Assembly (NCBI GenBank): GCA_031278135.1
Contig: JAITKY010000108.1
Span: 1-11,326, forward strand
DNA from: Prevotellaceae bacterium
GTDB lineage: Bacteria > Bacteroidota > Bacteroidia > Bacteroidales > UBA932
Direction: 5' to 3'
Length of the DNA: 11,326 nucleotides
The translations under genes and the position numbers were made by a program. The notes under the pieces are model-generated. The model ran no database searches. It saw nothing but the letters and a program-made list of their open reading frames with translations, and was not told the origin of the DNA. Shown here piece after piece: positions 1 to 7,585 of this stretch; the first letter of the stretch is position 1, and every line of letters starts with the position of its first letter.

Positions 1-51
1 CCCTGTATAAACGATTATATCTGTATTTCTGAATGTTAGATTTTTCTCCAT
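1..51 (-). CDS. Start of an unidentified gene, cut by the window edge
   Basis: A minus-strand ATG at 51-49 opens a frame with no stop through all 17 codons to base 1. The visible peptide is MEKNLTFRNTDIIVYTG, too short to assign to a family. The codon content (GAG, ACA, ATA, GTT) reads like a normal Bacteroidales gene start rather than random AT-rich DNA. The upstream sequence contains TATCTTGA (minus strand, around 78-71), a poor match to the TAnnTTTG promoter box. The gene would be transcribed in the same direction as bioD, but more than 800 bases lie between them, so it is unlikely to belong to the same operon. It could be a chance open frame, since 17 codons is weak evidence. Confidence 0.4.
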   Translation of the reverse strand, partial: MEKNLTFRNTDIIVYTG

Positions 52-142
52 TTTTGCAAAATGCTGATTGTCAAGATAACTTTTTTTTTACAATCGAAAA
101 TGTGCGCAATGTGGGGTAACTCCGATATTATTTTTCTGGGGG

Positions 143-304
143 ATGCGTTTGATGCATCTGATTTTCTCGCCCAATAGACAGGAGGCATTTAAAAGTGAAC
201 TTATAGGAGTTGTAATAAGTGGGTGTATCATGAGTGTTGGTTTATGGAATTTACATAGAAAAGTTGGTAAAAATCAAAAGAAAAAAGAGCCGGATAAAGA
301 ATAG
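143..304 (+). CDS. Possible small membrane protein or gene fragment (53 aa)
   Basis: The frame is open from about base 80 to the TAG at 302-304. The first ATG is at 143, and a second at 152 would give 50 residues. The peptide has a hydrophobic stretch (LIGVVISGCIMSVGLW, residues 20-35) followed by a strongly basic and charged tail (HRKVGKNQKKKEPDKE). This is the layout of a single-pass small membrane protein with a cytoplasmic tail, and the amino-acid mix looks coding-like. There is no promoter box I can support and no family I recognise. It overlaps the 234-449 frame, so at most one of the two is likely to be expressed. It may also be the debris of a larger gene. Confidence 0.25.
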   Translation: MRLMHLIFSPNRQEAFKSELIGVVISGCIMSVGLWNLHRKVGKNQKKKEPDKE

Positions 305-449
305 TCAGTTATCAATAATATGCCTTACTTTCGTTGCGCTTATTATCAATTTTGAGCAGACGACACTTCTTTTCTCAATCAACATACGGCAAAAGGTGTG
401 GTTATTAGCCCCCGATAATGATAATTATTACGCTGTTAGCGTGGAGTAA
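234..449 (+). CDS. Possible small basic membrane protein (71 aa), doubtful
   Basis: This open frame encodes a lysine-rich N-terminal part (KIKRKKSRIKNSQ) followed by one hydrophobic segment (LSIICLTFVALIIN, about residues 27-40) and a polar tail. It overlaps the 143-304 frame in another register by about 70 bases. After it, a third register (418-528) again reads coding-like. Successive short coding-like stretches in different frames would be expected from a frame-shifted pseudogene, but no family similarity is visible that would prove it. Chance is a real alternative in this AT-rich DNA. Confidence 0.18.
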   Translation: MLVYGIYIEKLVKIKRKKSRIKNSQLSIICLTFVALIINFEQTTLLFSINIRQKVWLLAPDNDNYYAVSVE

Positions 450-528
450 TTGGGACAATTACTATAAATGGCAGATGACTGTTGAAAATATGCAAAAAGA
501 AAAACACCGATATACATCTCAGTCCTAA
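418..528 (+). CDS. Very short open frame (36 aa), doubtful
   Basis: ATG at 418 and TAA at 526-528 give 36 residues: a short hydrophobic start (MIIITLLAW) and then a polar, aromatic-rich helix-like part (NWDNYYKWQMTVENMQKEKH). An in-frame TAG at 406-408 blocks any extension upstream. It is listed because its composition is unlike random sequence and because it continues the run of coding-like fragments that begins at about 100. No function can be proposed. Confidence 0.13.
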   Translation: MIIITLLAWSNWDNYYKWQMTVENMQKEKHRYTSQS

Positions 529-539
529 TTTTACAACAT

Positions 540-680
540 TTACTCTTTAGTGTACCCCTTTCTTTGGACAGAAATTAATACTTTTTTTAACAAATTTATT
601 ATAACATGTCTTCTATATAAAAGTATCGTTACCTGAATGGTGATTCCTGTGGAATCTGACTTTAATATTTTTGCATCCAT
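540..680 (-). CDS. 46-aa open frame behind a Bacteroidales -7 box; possible gene remnant
   Basis: On the minus strand, ATG at 680-678 opens a 46-codon frame ending in TAA at 540. It begins MDAKILKSDSTGITIQVTI and ends in a basic stretch with KGYTKE. A perfect TATCTTTG promoter box lies 24 bases upstream of the ATG (704-711), so this is a credible transcribed start. The first 19 residues look like the beginning of a larger, beta-strand-rich protein. From memory only, they resemble N-termini of ISKra4-type transposases, which would make this a truncated or frame-shifted transposase start. The rest of such a protein is not found downstream (bases 539 to 1) in any frame. A genuine small protein is the alternative. 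Confidence 0.3.
   Translation of the reverse strand: MDAKILKSDSTGITIQVTILLYRRHVIINLLKKVLISVQRKGYTKE
551..572. repeat. Imperfect repeat, copy 1
   Basis: The stretch starts TGTACCCC and ends TGGACAGA. It matches 16 of 19 aligned bases, with one gap, of a second copy at 788-810 in the same orientation (core ACCCC, then tCT, TGG, ACAGA). The TG start and the C-run followed by TTTGGACA recall IS3-type ends, but no partner end was found. It overlaps the 3' part of the 540-680 open frame. Confidence 0.2.
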
Positions 681-703
681 CTTTTTTTATCTAAAATTTG
701 GCA

Positions 704-711
704 CAAAGATA
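704..711 (-). promoter_or_regulatory. Bacteroidales -7 promoter box (TATCTTTG)
   Basis: The minus strand reads TATCTTTG, a full match to the Bacteroidales -7 consensus TAnnTTTG. No TTTG lies at the usual 19-23 base spacing; the nearest TTTG (739-742 on the plus strand as CAAA) is 27 bases away. Transcription would run leftward, starting around 697-700, into the 540-680 frame with a leader of under 20 bases. Confidence 0.4.
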
Positions 712-787
712 AGTGTTTTTTTTGTAATTCATTCACATCAAATTAAATTGGGCATCTCGGTCAGGATGATTGCCGCCTTTTATTTTT

Positions 788-810
788 TACACCCCACTCT
801 GTGGAACAGA
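788..810. repeat. Imperfect repeat, copy 2
   Basis: This is the second copy of the ACCCC..CT.TGG.ACAGA sequence, 237 bases from the first and in the same orientation. It lies between bioD and the 540-680 frame. The GC-richer stretch around it (about 765-830) differs in composition from the AT-rich DNA on its left, as would fit a junction between unrelated segments. Confidence 0.18.
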
Positions 811-837
811 CAGGTCGCTTAACGGGCAATACAACAT

Positions 838-873
838 TTTGGAATGCTCCCAATGAATTTGAATCATTCCAAA
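838..873 (-). terminator. Hairpin across the bioD stop codon; weak terminator candidate
   Basis: TTTGGAATG (838-846) and CATTCCAAA (865-873) are perfectly complementary: a 9-bp stem with an 18-base loop that contains most of the bioD stop codon. As minus-strand RNA it would form at the very end of bioD. No run of U follows, so it is not a classical Rho-independent terminator. It could stabilise the 3' end of the mRNA or be fortuitous. Confidence 0.3.
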
Positions 874-1526
874 GCATACGCCGTAAAAATACCGTCTTTT
901 AATGTTCCCCATGTTGTTTCCCGCATATATTTTTCGAGATATCTTTTGATATATTTTTCTGTATCCTTGCAAATCAAGTCATTCTCGACATTAAACATAT
1001 TGTAAATCACACTCAGTACACTTATTCGTGCGTACCGGCACATTTCGAGTGTCATCAAAGTATGGTTGATGCTTCCAAGTCGTGGCGTCGTCACAATGAA
1101 TATCGGAAAACCTCGCTCCTTAATGTAGTCTAATGTAGTGTAATTTTCTGTCAGCGGTGTCATTATCCCTCCGGCGCATTCGACAAGCGTTATGTCGTAT
1201 TTTTTCCTCAGAACAGCTGTCGCTCTTTGTATTTTTTCCAGATTGATACGGACTTTATCAATCTGTGCGGCAAGATATGGCGAGGCTGGATGCGACAATA
1301 CAATTGGACAGGTTGTGCCGTCGAGATCTTCCGGCAAAAGTTCTGTCCCCATTATTTTTCGGTGAATCATGATATCTTCTGATATACCGCTGTTTCCCGT
1401 TTGAATCAGTTTTTGAGTAATTACACTGTTTCCTTCATCCGCAAATACCTTTGCAAGATAACCTGTTACGTAAGATTTACCAATATTGGTATCAATTCCT
1501 GTTACAAAAATTACTTTTCCAATCAT
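864..1526 (-). CDS. bioD: Dethiobiotin synthetase BioD
   Basis: BioD closes the ureido ring of dethiobiotin from 7,8-diaminopelargonic acid, CO2 and ATP, the step before biotin synthase; it is a cytoplasmic homodimer. The 220 residues are the usual length. The P-loop is GIDTNIGKS (residues 10-18; K17 matches E. coli K15), the substrate lysine region is QKLIQTG (K39 matches E. coli K37), and the second acidic motif is VECAGG (E116) followed by PL. The start at 1526 puts the P-loop 9 residues from the N-terminus, as in the family. The gene overlaps the 3' end of bioC by 35 bases and is surely co-transcribed with it. It is the last gene of the unit: no bioA, bioB or bioF follows. Confidence 0.95.
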   Translation of the reverse strand: MIGKVIFVTGIDTNIGKSYVTGYLAKVFADEGNSVITQKLIQTGNSGISEDIMIHRKIMGTELLPEDLDGTTCPIVLSHPASPYLAAQIDKVRINLEKIQRATAVLRKKYDITLVECAGGIMTPLTENYTTLDYIKERGFPIFIVTTPRLGSINHTLMTLEMCRYARISVLSVIYNMFNVENDLICKDTEKYIKRYLEKYMRETTWGTLKDGIFTAYALE

Positions 1527-2283
1527 TATTATTTTTTTTCTTTAAAACCAGATAAACCGGATTGTATGTTAATATTACTTTTGTTCCGTCTGAAAACATT
1601 TCATTGTATTTGTCACAAAATGACCGTAAACCGGATTGCGTTCTCATTATACCCGAACAGTTTGCATTTACGCCGGTTCTCCGAAAATGCGAAAGTATCT
1701 CGGTTGACGAATTGAATAGCACCGGTATTTCCTCTTCGGAGAGGTGCAATATTTCGAATCCCGATACAAATAAATCCCTCAAAGTCTCCAACGAAGGATA
1801 TTCAAGTCCTGTTCCGGTTATTTTGCGTATTTCCTTAAGATTGTTTTTTCCGAATGAGGACAAAAACATGTAACCTCCCGTCGAAAGGCTTCGATGCGCT
1901 TTTTGAGCAAAAACATTAAGATTATCAAACCATTGCAGTGTTGATGAAGACATGATCAAATCCATTCCGTGTGGAAAATCAATCGACAGAGCATCGCCGC
2001 CGATAAACGTAAAATTATTTTTCGGAAACAGAGTATTTATCAGAAATTCAACCTTTTCGTTTATATCATTAAGATAATAATATGCATCGGTGAACAGAGG
2101 AACGATATTTTTAGTCAATAAGCCTGTGCCACAACCGATTTCGAACACTGTTTTCGGATTACAGGAGTATATTGCGGATATCAGAGCGGCGAGTTTCCCT
2201 GCGATTTCCTTTTGCGCATAAGCGTTATCATCGTAAGTATCTGTGCTTTTACCGAACTTATATTTTACTGAAGCGATGTTCAT
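1492..2283 (-). CDS. bioC: Malonyl-ACP O-methyltransferase BioC
   Basis: BioC methylates the free carboxyl of malonyl-ACP with S-adenosylmethionine, so that fatty-acid synthesis can build the pimeloyl chain of biotin. The family N-terminus is present (FGKSTDTYDDNAYAQKEIA, residues 10-28), as are the SAM-binding motif I VFEIGCGTG (46-54), the acidic residue after strand beta-2 (D73) and the motif SSSTLQWF (112-119), followed by a family-typical LSHFRRTGVNA (197-207). The domain proper ends about residue 250 (YLVLKKK). The last 13 residues (NNNDWKS...) come from an A8 tract onward and overlap the bioD start in another frame. The ATG is 12 bases downstream of the U-tract of the rpoC terminator, and no promoter box is visible in the rpoC-bioC gap. 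Confidence 0.93.
   Translation of the reverse strand: MNIASVKYKFGKSTDTYDDNAYAQKEIAGKLAALISAIYSCNPKTVFEIGCGTGLLTKNIVPLFTDAYYYLNDINEKVEFLINTLFPKNNFTFIGGDALSIDFPHGMDLIMSSSTLQWFDNLNVFAQKAHRSLSTGGYMFLSSFGKNNLKEIRKITGTGLEYPSLETLRDLFVSGFEILHLSEEEIPVLFNSSTEILSHFRRTGVNANCSGIMRTQSGLRSFCDKYNEMFSDGTKVILTYNPVYLVLKKKNNNDWKSNFCNRN
1532..1539 (-). other. A8 tract at the bioC/bioD junction, possible slippage site
   Basis: The minus strand reads AAG followed by A8 and TAATAATG, the final ATG being the bioD start. In the standing frame, BioC reads on for 13 residues past KKK. One extra A would give a TAA stop directly after the lysines, a natural end for BioC. One A fewer would put BioC in frame with BioD and make a fusion. 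Runs of eight or more A are known substrates for transcriptional slippage, but nothing here shows that it happens. Confidence 0.3.
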
Positions 2284-2295
2284 AACCGTTTATTT

Positions 2296-2325
2296 AAAAA
2301 AGGCTGTCTCTTCAAACAGCCTTTT
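2296..2325 (-). terminator. Rho-independent terminator of rpoC
   Basis: As minus-strand RNA, AAAAGGCUGU pairs with ACAGCCUUUU (10-bp stem, 8-base loop) and is followed by a continuing U run, so it has the full form of an intrinsic terminator. It starts 35 bases after the rpoC stop. The plus strand also ends in TTTT, so it could act in both directions. It lies inside the short gap ahead of bioC, whose ATG is only 12 bases beyond the last U. Confidence 0.88.
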
Positions 2326-2360
2326 CCGATAATTCTATATTCAATTTAATAAAAAAGTAA

Positions 2361-5300
2361 TCATTCAAAGTTAGCTTTCGCCATCATTTTCTTGTAGTCG
2401 TCCATTGAGGCTACGATTAACTTGTCAAATTCTTTCAATCCTGTTCCCGCAGGTATCAGGTGTCCGCATATAACGCTCTCTTTCAGACCTTCGAGGGCAT
2501 CGACTTTTCCTCTGATAGCCGCTTCGTTCAGCACTTTTGTCGTTTCCTGAAACGACGCTGCCGACAGGAAACTGTTGATTTGTAATGCCGCACGAGTGAT
2601 TCCCTGAAGAACCTGATTTGATGTTGCGGGAATAGTAGCGCGAGCCGTAACGAGTTTTAAATCTTTACGTTTGAGTGTAGAATTTTCGTCGTTCAAGCGG
2701 CGGGAAGTGATAATTTGCCCTGGTTTAAATGTTGAAGAATTGCCGGCATCGACCACAACCTTTTTATCGTAAATCGAATCGTTTTCTTCCATGAAAACCC
2801 ACTTATCGACCAACTGTTCCGGAAGGAATTTCGTATCGCCCGGATCGATAATCTCAACCTTGCGCATCATCTGACGTACAATCACTTCAAAATGTTTATC
2901 GTTGATTTTCACACCTTGAAGACGATATACTTCCTGTATTTCGTTTACAATATATTCCTGAACTTTCGTTGGTCCCTGAATTTGAAGGATATCCAGCGGA
3001 GTGATAGCGCCGTCGGAGAGAGGAATACCTGCTCGTACATAATCACCTTCCTGTACAAGTATTTGGCGTGAAAGCGGTACTAAATAAGTCCTTTCGTCTC
3101 CCATTTTCGACGTTACGGTTATCTCTCTGTGACCGCGTTTTACACGTCCCAACTTCACTTCGCCGTCGATTTCCGACACAACCGCCGGATTCGACGGGTT
3201 ACGAGCCTCGAATAGTTCAGTCACACGGGGTAAACCTCCGGTGATATCACCTGTTTTACCCACAGCGCGAGGTATTTTCACCAAAATCTGACCTGTCTTG
3301 ACCCATTCGCCTTCGTCGGTAACGACTAAGTGAGCGCCAACAGGCAAGTTATACTGTTTCAATTCGATACCGTTATTATCCATGATGGATATCGTCGGAT
3401 TTTTTGTTTTGTCACGCGATTCGATAATCACTTTTTCGCGATAACCGGTAGTTTCGTCTGTTTCTTCACGATACGTGATGTTCTCGATGAGATTTCCGAA
3501 CTGTACATTTCCCGTAAATTCCGTAATAATCAAAGCGTTGTATGGATCCCATTCGCAAATTAAATCACCTTTCTTAATAGAATCGCCGTTTTTGAAAAAC
3601 AGGTTTGTTCCGTAAGGTAAACTGTGCGAATACAGCGAAATACCCGTATTATGGTCGATGATATGCAATTCTGCCAGACGTCCGATAACCACATCGACTT
3701 CACGGTTGCCATCGTCCTGTCGCACAACGGTCCGGAGTTCGTCAATCTGCAAACGTCCATCGTAACGAGCAACGACCTTGTTGTCCGATGCGATGTTCGA
3801 CGCCGTACCTCCGACGTGGAAAGTACGCAATGTCAACTGAGTGCCGGGTTCACCGATCGACTGTGCGGCGATAACTCCCACCGCTTCGCCTTTTTGAACC
3901 ATCGTTCCGGTAGCCAGACTTCGTCCGTAACATTTTGAGCAAACGCCTTTTTTCGATTCACAGGTAAGCACCGAGCGGATTTCAACCTGTTCGATTGGCG
4001 AATTTTGCAGGACAGTAGCAACGTCTTCGTTGATTTCGTCTCCGGCAGCGACAATCAATTCGCCTGTATTCGGATGATATATGTCATTCACCGATGTACG
4101 CCCTAAAACACGGTCGTACAGCGATTGAACTTCTTCCTCGTTATTTTTCATTGCCACGGCAACCAGCCCTCTCAGCGTTCCGCAGTCTTCTTCGGTGATA
4201 ATCACGTCGTGAGATACGTCCACCAGACGGCGGGTTAAATATCCGGCATCGGCGGTCTTCAACGCTGTGTCGGCAAGACCTTTACGTGCTCCGTGTGTGG
4301 AGATAAAGTATTCCAGCACCGACAGCCCTTCCTTAAAGTTCGAAAGGATAGGGTTTTCGATGATTTGCGCTTCCGAAGAACCTGATTTTTGGGGTTTTGC
4401 CATAAGACCACGCATACCGGACAACTGCCGTATCTGCTCTTTCGAACCGCGGGCGCCGGAGTCAAGCATCATGAACACAGAGTTGAATCCCTGATTGTCG
4501 GATGTCAACTGTTTCATCAGTGTTTGAGTGAGTTTGGCGTTTGTATGCGTCCAGATGTCAATGATCTGATTATAACGTTCGTTGTTGGTTATGAAGCCCA
4601 TGTTGTAGTTGTTCAACACTTCTTCGACTTCGGTGTAGCCCTGTTCCACTAACTGCGCTTTTTCGGCGGGAATGATCACGTCGTCAAGATTGAACGACAA
4701 TCCGCCTTTGAATGCCATCGAATATCCCAATTCCTTTATGTCGTCGAGGAATTTGGCGGTTGCAGCGGTTCCGGTGGTTTTCATCACCTTACCGATAATA
4801 TTGCGCAACGATTTTTTCGTCAATAACTCGTTGATATAGCCTACTTCTTTCGGAACGACGAGGTTAAACATGATACGTCCTACGGTTGTTTCGATCAATT
4901 CTTCTTTTTCGAGACCGTCTTTCTGAAAAACTTTTATCATTACTTTTACGACGGCATGTAATTCAACAGCCCTTTCGTTGTATGCAATTATCGCTTCTTC
5001 GGCGCCGTAGAAGATTAATCCTGAACCTTTTGCGTCGGCTTTTGCTTTGGTAATATAATAAAGCCCAAGCACCATGTCCTGTGATGGAACGGTAATTGGA
5101 GCGCCATTTGCGGGGTTCAGAATATTGTGAGCGCCAAGCATTAGGAGTTGCGCTTCGAGGATTGCAGCGTTTCCAAGCGGCAGATGTACAGCCATTTGAT
5201 CGCCATCGAAGTCGGCATTGAATGCCGTACACGAAAGCGGATGTAACTGAATTGCTTTACCTTCTATCAGTTTTGGTTGAAATGCCTGAATACCAAGACG

Positions 5301-6626
5301 GTGAAGCGTAGGAGCGCGATTTAACAATACCGGATGCCCTTTCATCACATTTTCAAGTATATCCCAGACAACCGGGTCTTTGCGGTCAACTATTTTTTTT
5401 GCCGATTTAACGGTCTTAACAATCCCGCGTTCAATGAGTTTGCGAATAACAAACGGCTTATACAGTTCAGCTGCCATGTCTTTCGGCAAACCGCATTCGT
5501 GCATTTTCAGTTCGGGGCCTACGACGATAACCGAACGTGCCGAATAATCTACCCGTTTTCCCAACAGGTTTTGACGAAAACGTCCCGCTTTACCTTTCAA
5601 ACTGTCGCTCAACGATTTCAACGCTCTATTGGCTTCTGTCTTGACGGCGTTCGATTTACGCGAATTGTCGAACAGCGAATCGACAGATTCCTGCAACATA
5701 CGTTTTTCGTTACGTAAAATCACTTCCGGAGCTTTTATCTCTATCAGTCTTTTCAGACGATTGTTACGTATTATAACCCTGCGATACAAATCGTTAAGGT
5801 CGGATGTAGCAAAACGTCCGCCATCTAAAGGAACCAGTGGACGTAAATCGGGAGGAATCACGGGGATAACTTTCAATATCATCCATTCCGGTTTGTTGAT
5901 GTCGCGAGCGGTACGGAATGTTTCGACTATATTAAGCCGTTTAAGTGCGTCTGCTTTACGTTGTTGCGAGGTTTCTTTGCTTGCCTTGTCTCTCAACGAA
6001 TACGACAGTTCGTCCAGATTGAGCGATTGCAACAATGTGTAGATTGCTTCGGCGCCCATACCTGCAATAAATTTATTGGGGTCGGAATTATCAAGTAACT
6101 GATTATCTTTCGGAAGAGCATCGACTATCTGAATATATTCATCTTCCGTAAGGAGATCCAGCTGATTAATGCCATTTACACCTGCAACTCCCGGTTGGAT
6201 AACGACATAACGTTCGTAATAAATAACCGCTTCCAGTTTTTTGGCAGGAATACCTAACAGATAAGCCAATTTATTGGGGGCTGAACGAAAATACCAGATG
6301 TGTGCCACGGGAACAACTAATGCTATGTGTCCCATTCGTTCACGACGTACTTTCTTTTCTGTCACCTCAACGCCACAACGGTCGCATACAATGCCGCGAT
6401 AACGTATTCGTTTATATTTACCGCAGTGACATTCATAATCTTTAACAGGCCCGAATATCCGTTCACAGAACAAGCCGTCTCGTTCGGGTTTGTAGGTTCT
6501 GTAATTTATTGTCTCGGGTTTCGACACTTCCCCAAACGACTGTTCCAGAATCTCTTCGGGAGACGCCAGTGCAATGGTCATTTTGGTGAAGTTGCTTTTC
6601 AGCTTTGTTTCCTTCTTTAAAGCCAT
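2361..6626 (-). CDS. rpoC: RNA polymerase beta-prime subunit RpoC
   Basis: This is the catalytic beta-prime subunit of RNA polymerase. The 1,421 residues are full length for Bacteroidales. In order: the N-terminal zinc ribbon (C66, C68, C81, C84); the double-psi barrel active site NADFDGDQM (470-478), whose three aspartates D472, D474 and D476 hold the catalytic magnesium; the bridge-helix region near 780-800; the second zinc site C815, C889, C896, C899, nearly identical in spacing to E. coli; and the trigger-loop segment [20 protein letters not shown] (921-940). No frameshift or missing key residue is seen. The gene is normally the last of rplL-rpoB-rpoC, but here the upstream same-strand neighbour is an ABC ATPase, and the gene has its own promoter at 6704-6734. 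It ends in TGA, followed by the terminator at 2325-2296. Confidence 0.99.
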   Translation of the reverse strand: MALKKETKLKSNFTKMTIALASPEEILEQSFGEVSKPETINYRTYKPERDGLFCERIFGPVKDYECHCGKYKRIRYRGIVCDRCGVEVTEKKVRRERMGHIALVVPVAHIWYFRSAPNKLAYLLGIPAKKLEAVIYYERYVVIQPGVAGVNGINQLDLLTEDEYIQIVDALPKDNQLLDNSDPNKFIAGMGAEAIYTLLQSLNLDELSYSLRDKASKETSQQRKADALKRLNIVETFRTARDINKPEWMILKVIPVIPPDLRPLVPLDGGRFATSDLNDLYRRVIIRNNRLKRLIEIKAPEVILRNEKRMLQESVDSLFDNSRKSNAVKTEANRALKSLSDSLKGKAGRFRQNLLGKRVDYSARSVIVVGPELKMHECGLPKDMAAELYKPFVIRKLIERGIVKTVKSAKKIVDRKDPVVWDILENVMKGHPVLLNRAPTLHRLGIQAFQPKLIEGKAIQLHPLSCTAFNADFDGDQMAVHLPLGNAAILEAQLLMLGAHNILNPANGAPITVPSQDMVLGLYYITKAKADAKGSGLIFYGAEEAIIAYNERAVELHAVVKVMIKVFQKDGLEKEELIETTVGRIMFNLVVPKEVGYINELLTKKSLRNIIGKVMKTTGTAATAKFLDDIKELGYSMAFKGGLSFNLDDVIIPAEKAQLVEQGYTEVEEVLNNYNMGFITNNERYNQIIDIWTHTNAKLTQTLMKQLTSDNQGFNSVFMMLDSGARGSKEQIRQLSGMRGLMAKPQKSGSSEAQIIENPILSNFKEGLSVLEYFISTHGARKGLADTALKTADAGYLTRRLVDVSHDVIITEEDCGTLRGLVAVAMKNNEEEVQSLYDRVLGRTSVNDIYHPNTGELIVAAGDEINEDVATVLQNSPIEQVEIRSVLTCESKKGVCSKCYGRSLATGTMVQKGEAVGVIAAQSIGEPGTQLTLRTFHVGGTASNIASDNKVVARYDGRLQIDELRTVVRQDDGNREVDVVIGRLAELHIIDHNTGISLYSHSLPYGTNLFFKNGDSIKKGDLICEWDPYNALIITEFTGNVQFGNLIENITYREETDETTGYREKVIIESRDKTKNPTISIMDNNGIELKQYNLPVGAHLVVTDEGEWVKTGQILVKIPRAVGKTGDITGGLPRVTELFEARNPSNPAVVSEIDGEVKLGRVKRGHREITVTSKMGDERTYLVPLSRQILVQEGDYVRAGIPLSDGAITPLDILQIQGPTKVQEYIVNEIQEVYRLQGVKINDKHFEVIVRQMMRKVEIIDPGDTKFLPEQLVDKWVFMEENDSIYDKKVVVDAGNSSTFKPGQIITSRRLNDENSTLKRKDLKLVTARATIPATSNQVLQGITRAALQINSFLSAASFQETTKVLNEAAIRGKVDALEGLKESVICGHLIPAGTGLKEFDKLIVASMDDYKKMMAKANFE

Positions 6627-6703
6627 ATTTTTATCCTATGTTGTTATATTTCAATTTTTTAACGCTATTTTCTTATACGATATAATACACTAAAATTAGC
6701 CCG

Positions 6704-6734
6704 CAAAATTAGTTATTATTTTTTAATTGCCAAA
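6704..6734 (-). promoter_or_regulatory. Promoter of rpoC (TTTG-N19-TAATTTTG)
   Basis: On the minus strand, TTTG (6734-6731) is followed after 19 bases by TAATTTTG (6711-6704), a full match to the Bacteroidales sigma-ABfr promoter (TTTG, 19-23 bases, TAnnTTTG). The start of transcription should be near 6697-6700, leaving a leader of about 70 bases before the rpoC ATG. A near-match TAATTTTA lies just downstream (about 6698-6691). This promoter lets rpoC be expressed apart from rpoB. Confidence 0.75.
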
Positions 6735-6820
6735 AAATATTTTTAATATTTTTATTATAATGCTGATTTTTAAGATGTTTCGATTGTGATTTTTTTTTGT
6801 AAAATGAGCGTCATTCCTCA

Positions 6821-7585
6821 TTATTCATTGCTTCTTTTTGCTGTTCGCGCCAATCCGCTGAAAACTTCGTCCATGTTGGCGACGTCGAATTGATGTTTGA
6901 GATTGCTGGGTGTGTCCAACGCTTTTATTTTGCCATCAACCATTATTGAAACCCTGTTACAATATTCGGCTTCGTCCATGTAGTGAGTTGTAACAAAAAT
7001 CGTTATCCCTCTTTCCGAAGCTTCGTATATCAGTTCCCAGAATTGACGGCGAGTTGCGGGATCGACACCTCCTGTCGGTTCGTCGAGGAAAACTATTTTC
7101 GGTTCGTGGAATATCGACACGGAGAAAGCAAGTTTCTGTTTCCATCCTAACGGTAAAGATTTTACGAGCATATTCCGTTCGTCTGCCAGTCCGAGCGTAT
7201 GCAGCAACTGCTCTGTCTTTGAAGTGATTTCGTTCTTTTTCATTCCGTAGATTCCACCGAAAAGGCGAATATTTTCCCATACTTTAAGGTCTTCGTACAG
7301 AGAAAATTTTTGGCTCATGTATCCGATATTTTTTTTGATTTTTTCGGTTTCTTTGGCGATGTCGAAACCTGCAACCGATGCTTTGCCCGAAGTGGGCTTA
7401 CTCAATCCGCAGAGCATACGCATTGCAGTTGTCTTGCCGGCGCCATTAGCCCCCAGAAAACCAAAGATTTCGCCTTTCTCCACATCAAACGAAATACAGT
7501 CCACCGCAATAAAAGCGCCGAATCGTTTAGTCAGTCTATCTACGTGAATGACAATCTCCCTGCTGTTGAAATCTTTTTCGCTCAT
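6821..7585 (-). CDS. ABC-2 type exporter ATPase, second subunit (consensus ATP site)
   Basis: This is a cytoplasmic nucleotide-binding subunit of a YbhF/RbbA-like ABC-2 exporter, a group tied to efflux of drugs or other small molecules. The 254 residues form a single ABC domain: Walker A GANGAGKTT (45-53), Q-loop glutamine Q92 in MSQKFSLYEDL, Walker B IVFLDEPTGG (164-173, catalytic E169) and switch histidine H201 in TTHYMDEAE. The signature is degenerate: LPLGWKQK (144-151) in place of LSGGQ, as I recall for the C-terminal half of YbhF. The gene overlaps the preceding ATPase gene by ATGA, indicating translational coupling. No ABC-2 permease follows; the next gene is rpoC. It corresponds to the C-terminal half of YbhF. 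Confidence 0.88.
   Translation of the reverse strand: MSEKDFNSREIVIHVDRLTKRFGAFIAVDCISFDVEKGEIFGFLGANGAGKTTAMRMLCGLSKPTSGKASVAGFDIAKETEKIKKNIGYMSQKFSLYEDLKVWENIRLFGGIYGMKKNEITSKTEQLLHTLGLADERNMLVKSLPLGWKQKLAFSVSIFHEPKIVFLDEPTGGVDPATRRQFWELIYEASERGITIFVTTHYMDEAEYCNRVSIMVDGKIKALDTPSNLKHQFDVANMDEVFSGLARTAKRSNE

Larger units (their letters stand above)
52..863. other. Gene-poor, AT-rich island between bioD and the left-edge gene
   Basis: About 800 bases hold no full-length gene on either strand. The stretch contains several tiny open frames in different registers (listed separately), a TAnnTTTG promoter box on the minus strand, a 6-bp perfect hairpin GATTCC-tgt-GGAATC at 642-656, a stem ACGCT-gtt-AGCGT at about 430-442 and two imperfect copies of an ACCCC..CT.TGG.ACAGA sequence (551-572 and 788-810). 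Coding-like fragments that switch frame and stop early suggest decayed genes or the scar of a mobile element. I found no terminal inverted-repeat pair or target duplication that would define an element. Confidence 0.5.

Noticed and set aside
551..572. IS3-type terminal sequence
   Set aside because: The TG start and TTTGGACA are suggestive, but no matching opposite end, transposase or target duplication is present, so I list it only as a repeat.
642..656. GATTCC-tgt-GGAATC hairpin as a terminator
   Set aside because: It is a perfect but short 6-bp stem without a following U run on either strand, and it lies inside the 46-codon frame.
637..822. Plus-strand open frame of 61 codons with a hydrophobic middle
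   Set aside because: It has no promoter box, it overlaps the minus-strand promoter and 46-codon frame, and its composition is that of T-rich DNA read as F, I and L.
787..972. Minus-strand open frame of 61 codons overlapping the bioD 3' end
   Set aside because: It shares more than half its length with the certain bioD frame in another register and has no start signal.
5629..6042. Long plus-strand open frame (137 codons) inside rpoC
   Set aside because: It is antisense to a highly conserved stretch of rpoC, and its peptide shows no domain. Open frames opposite a long gene are expected; the same holds for the others opposite rpoC.
6803..6822. Terminator after the second ABC ATPase
   Set aside because: AATGAG and CTCATT can pair over the stop codon, but the stem is only 6 bp and AT-rich and is followed by just a few U before a run of A; too weak to call.
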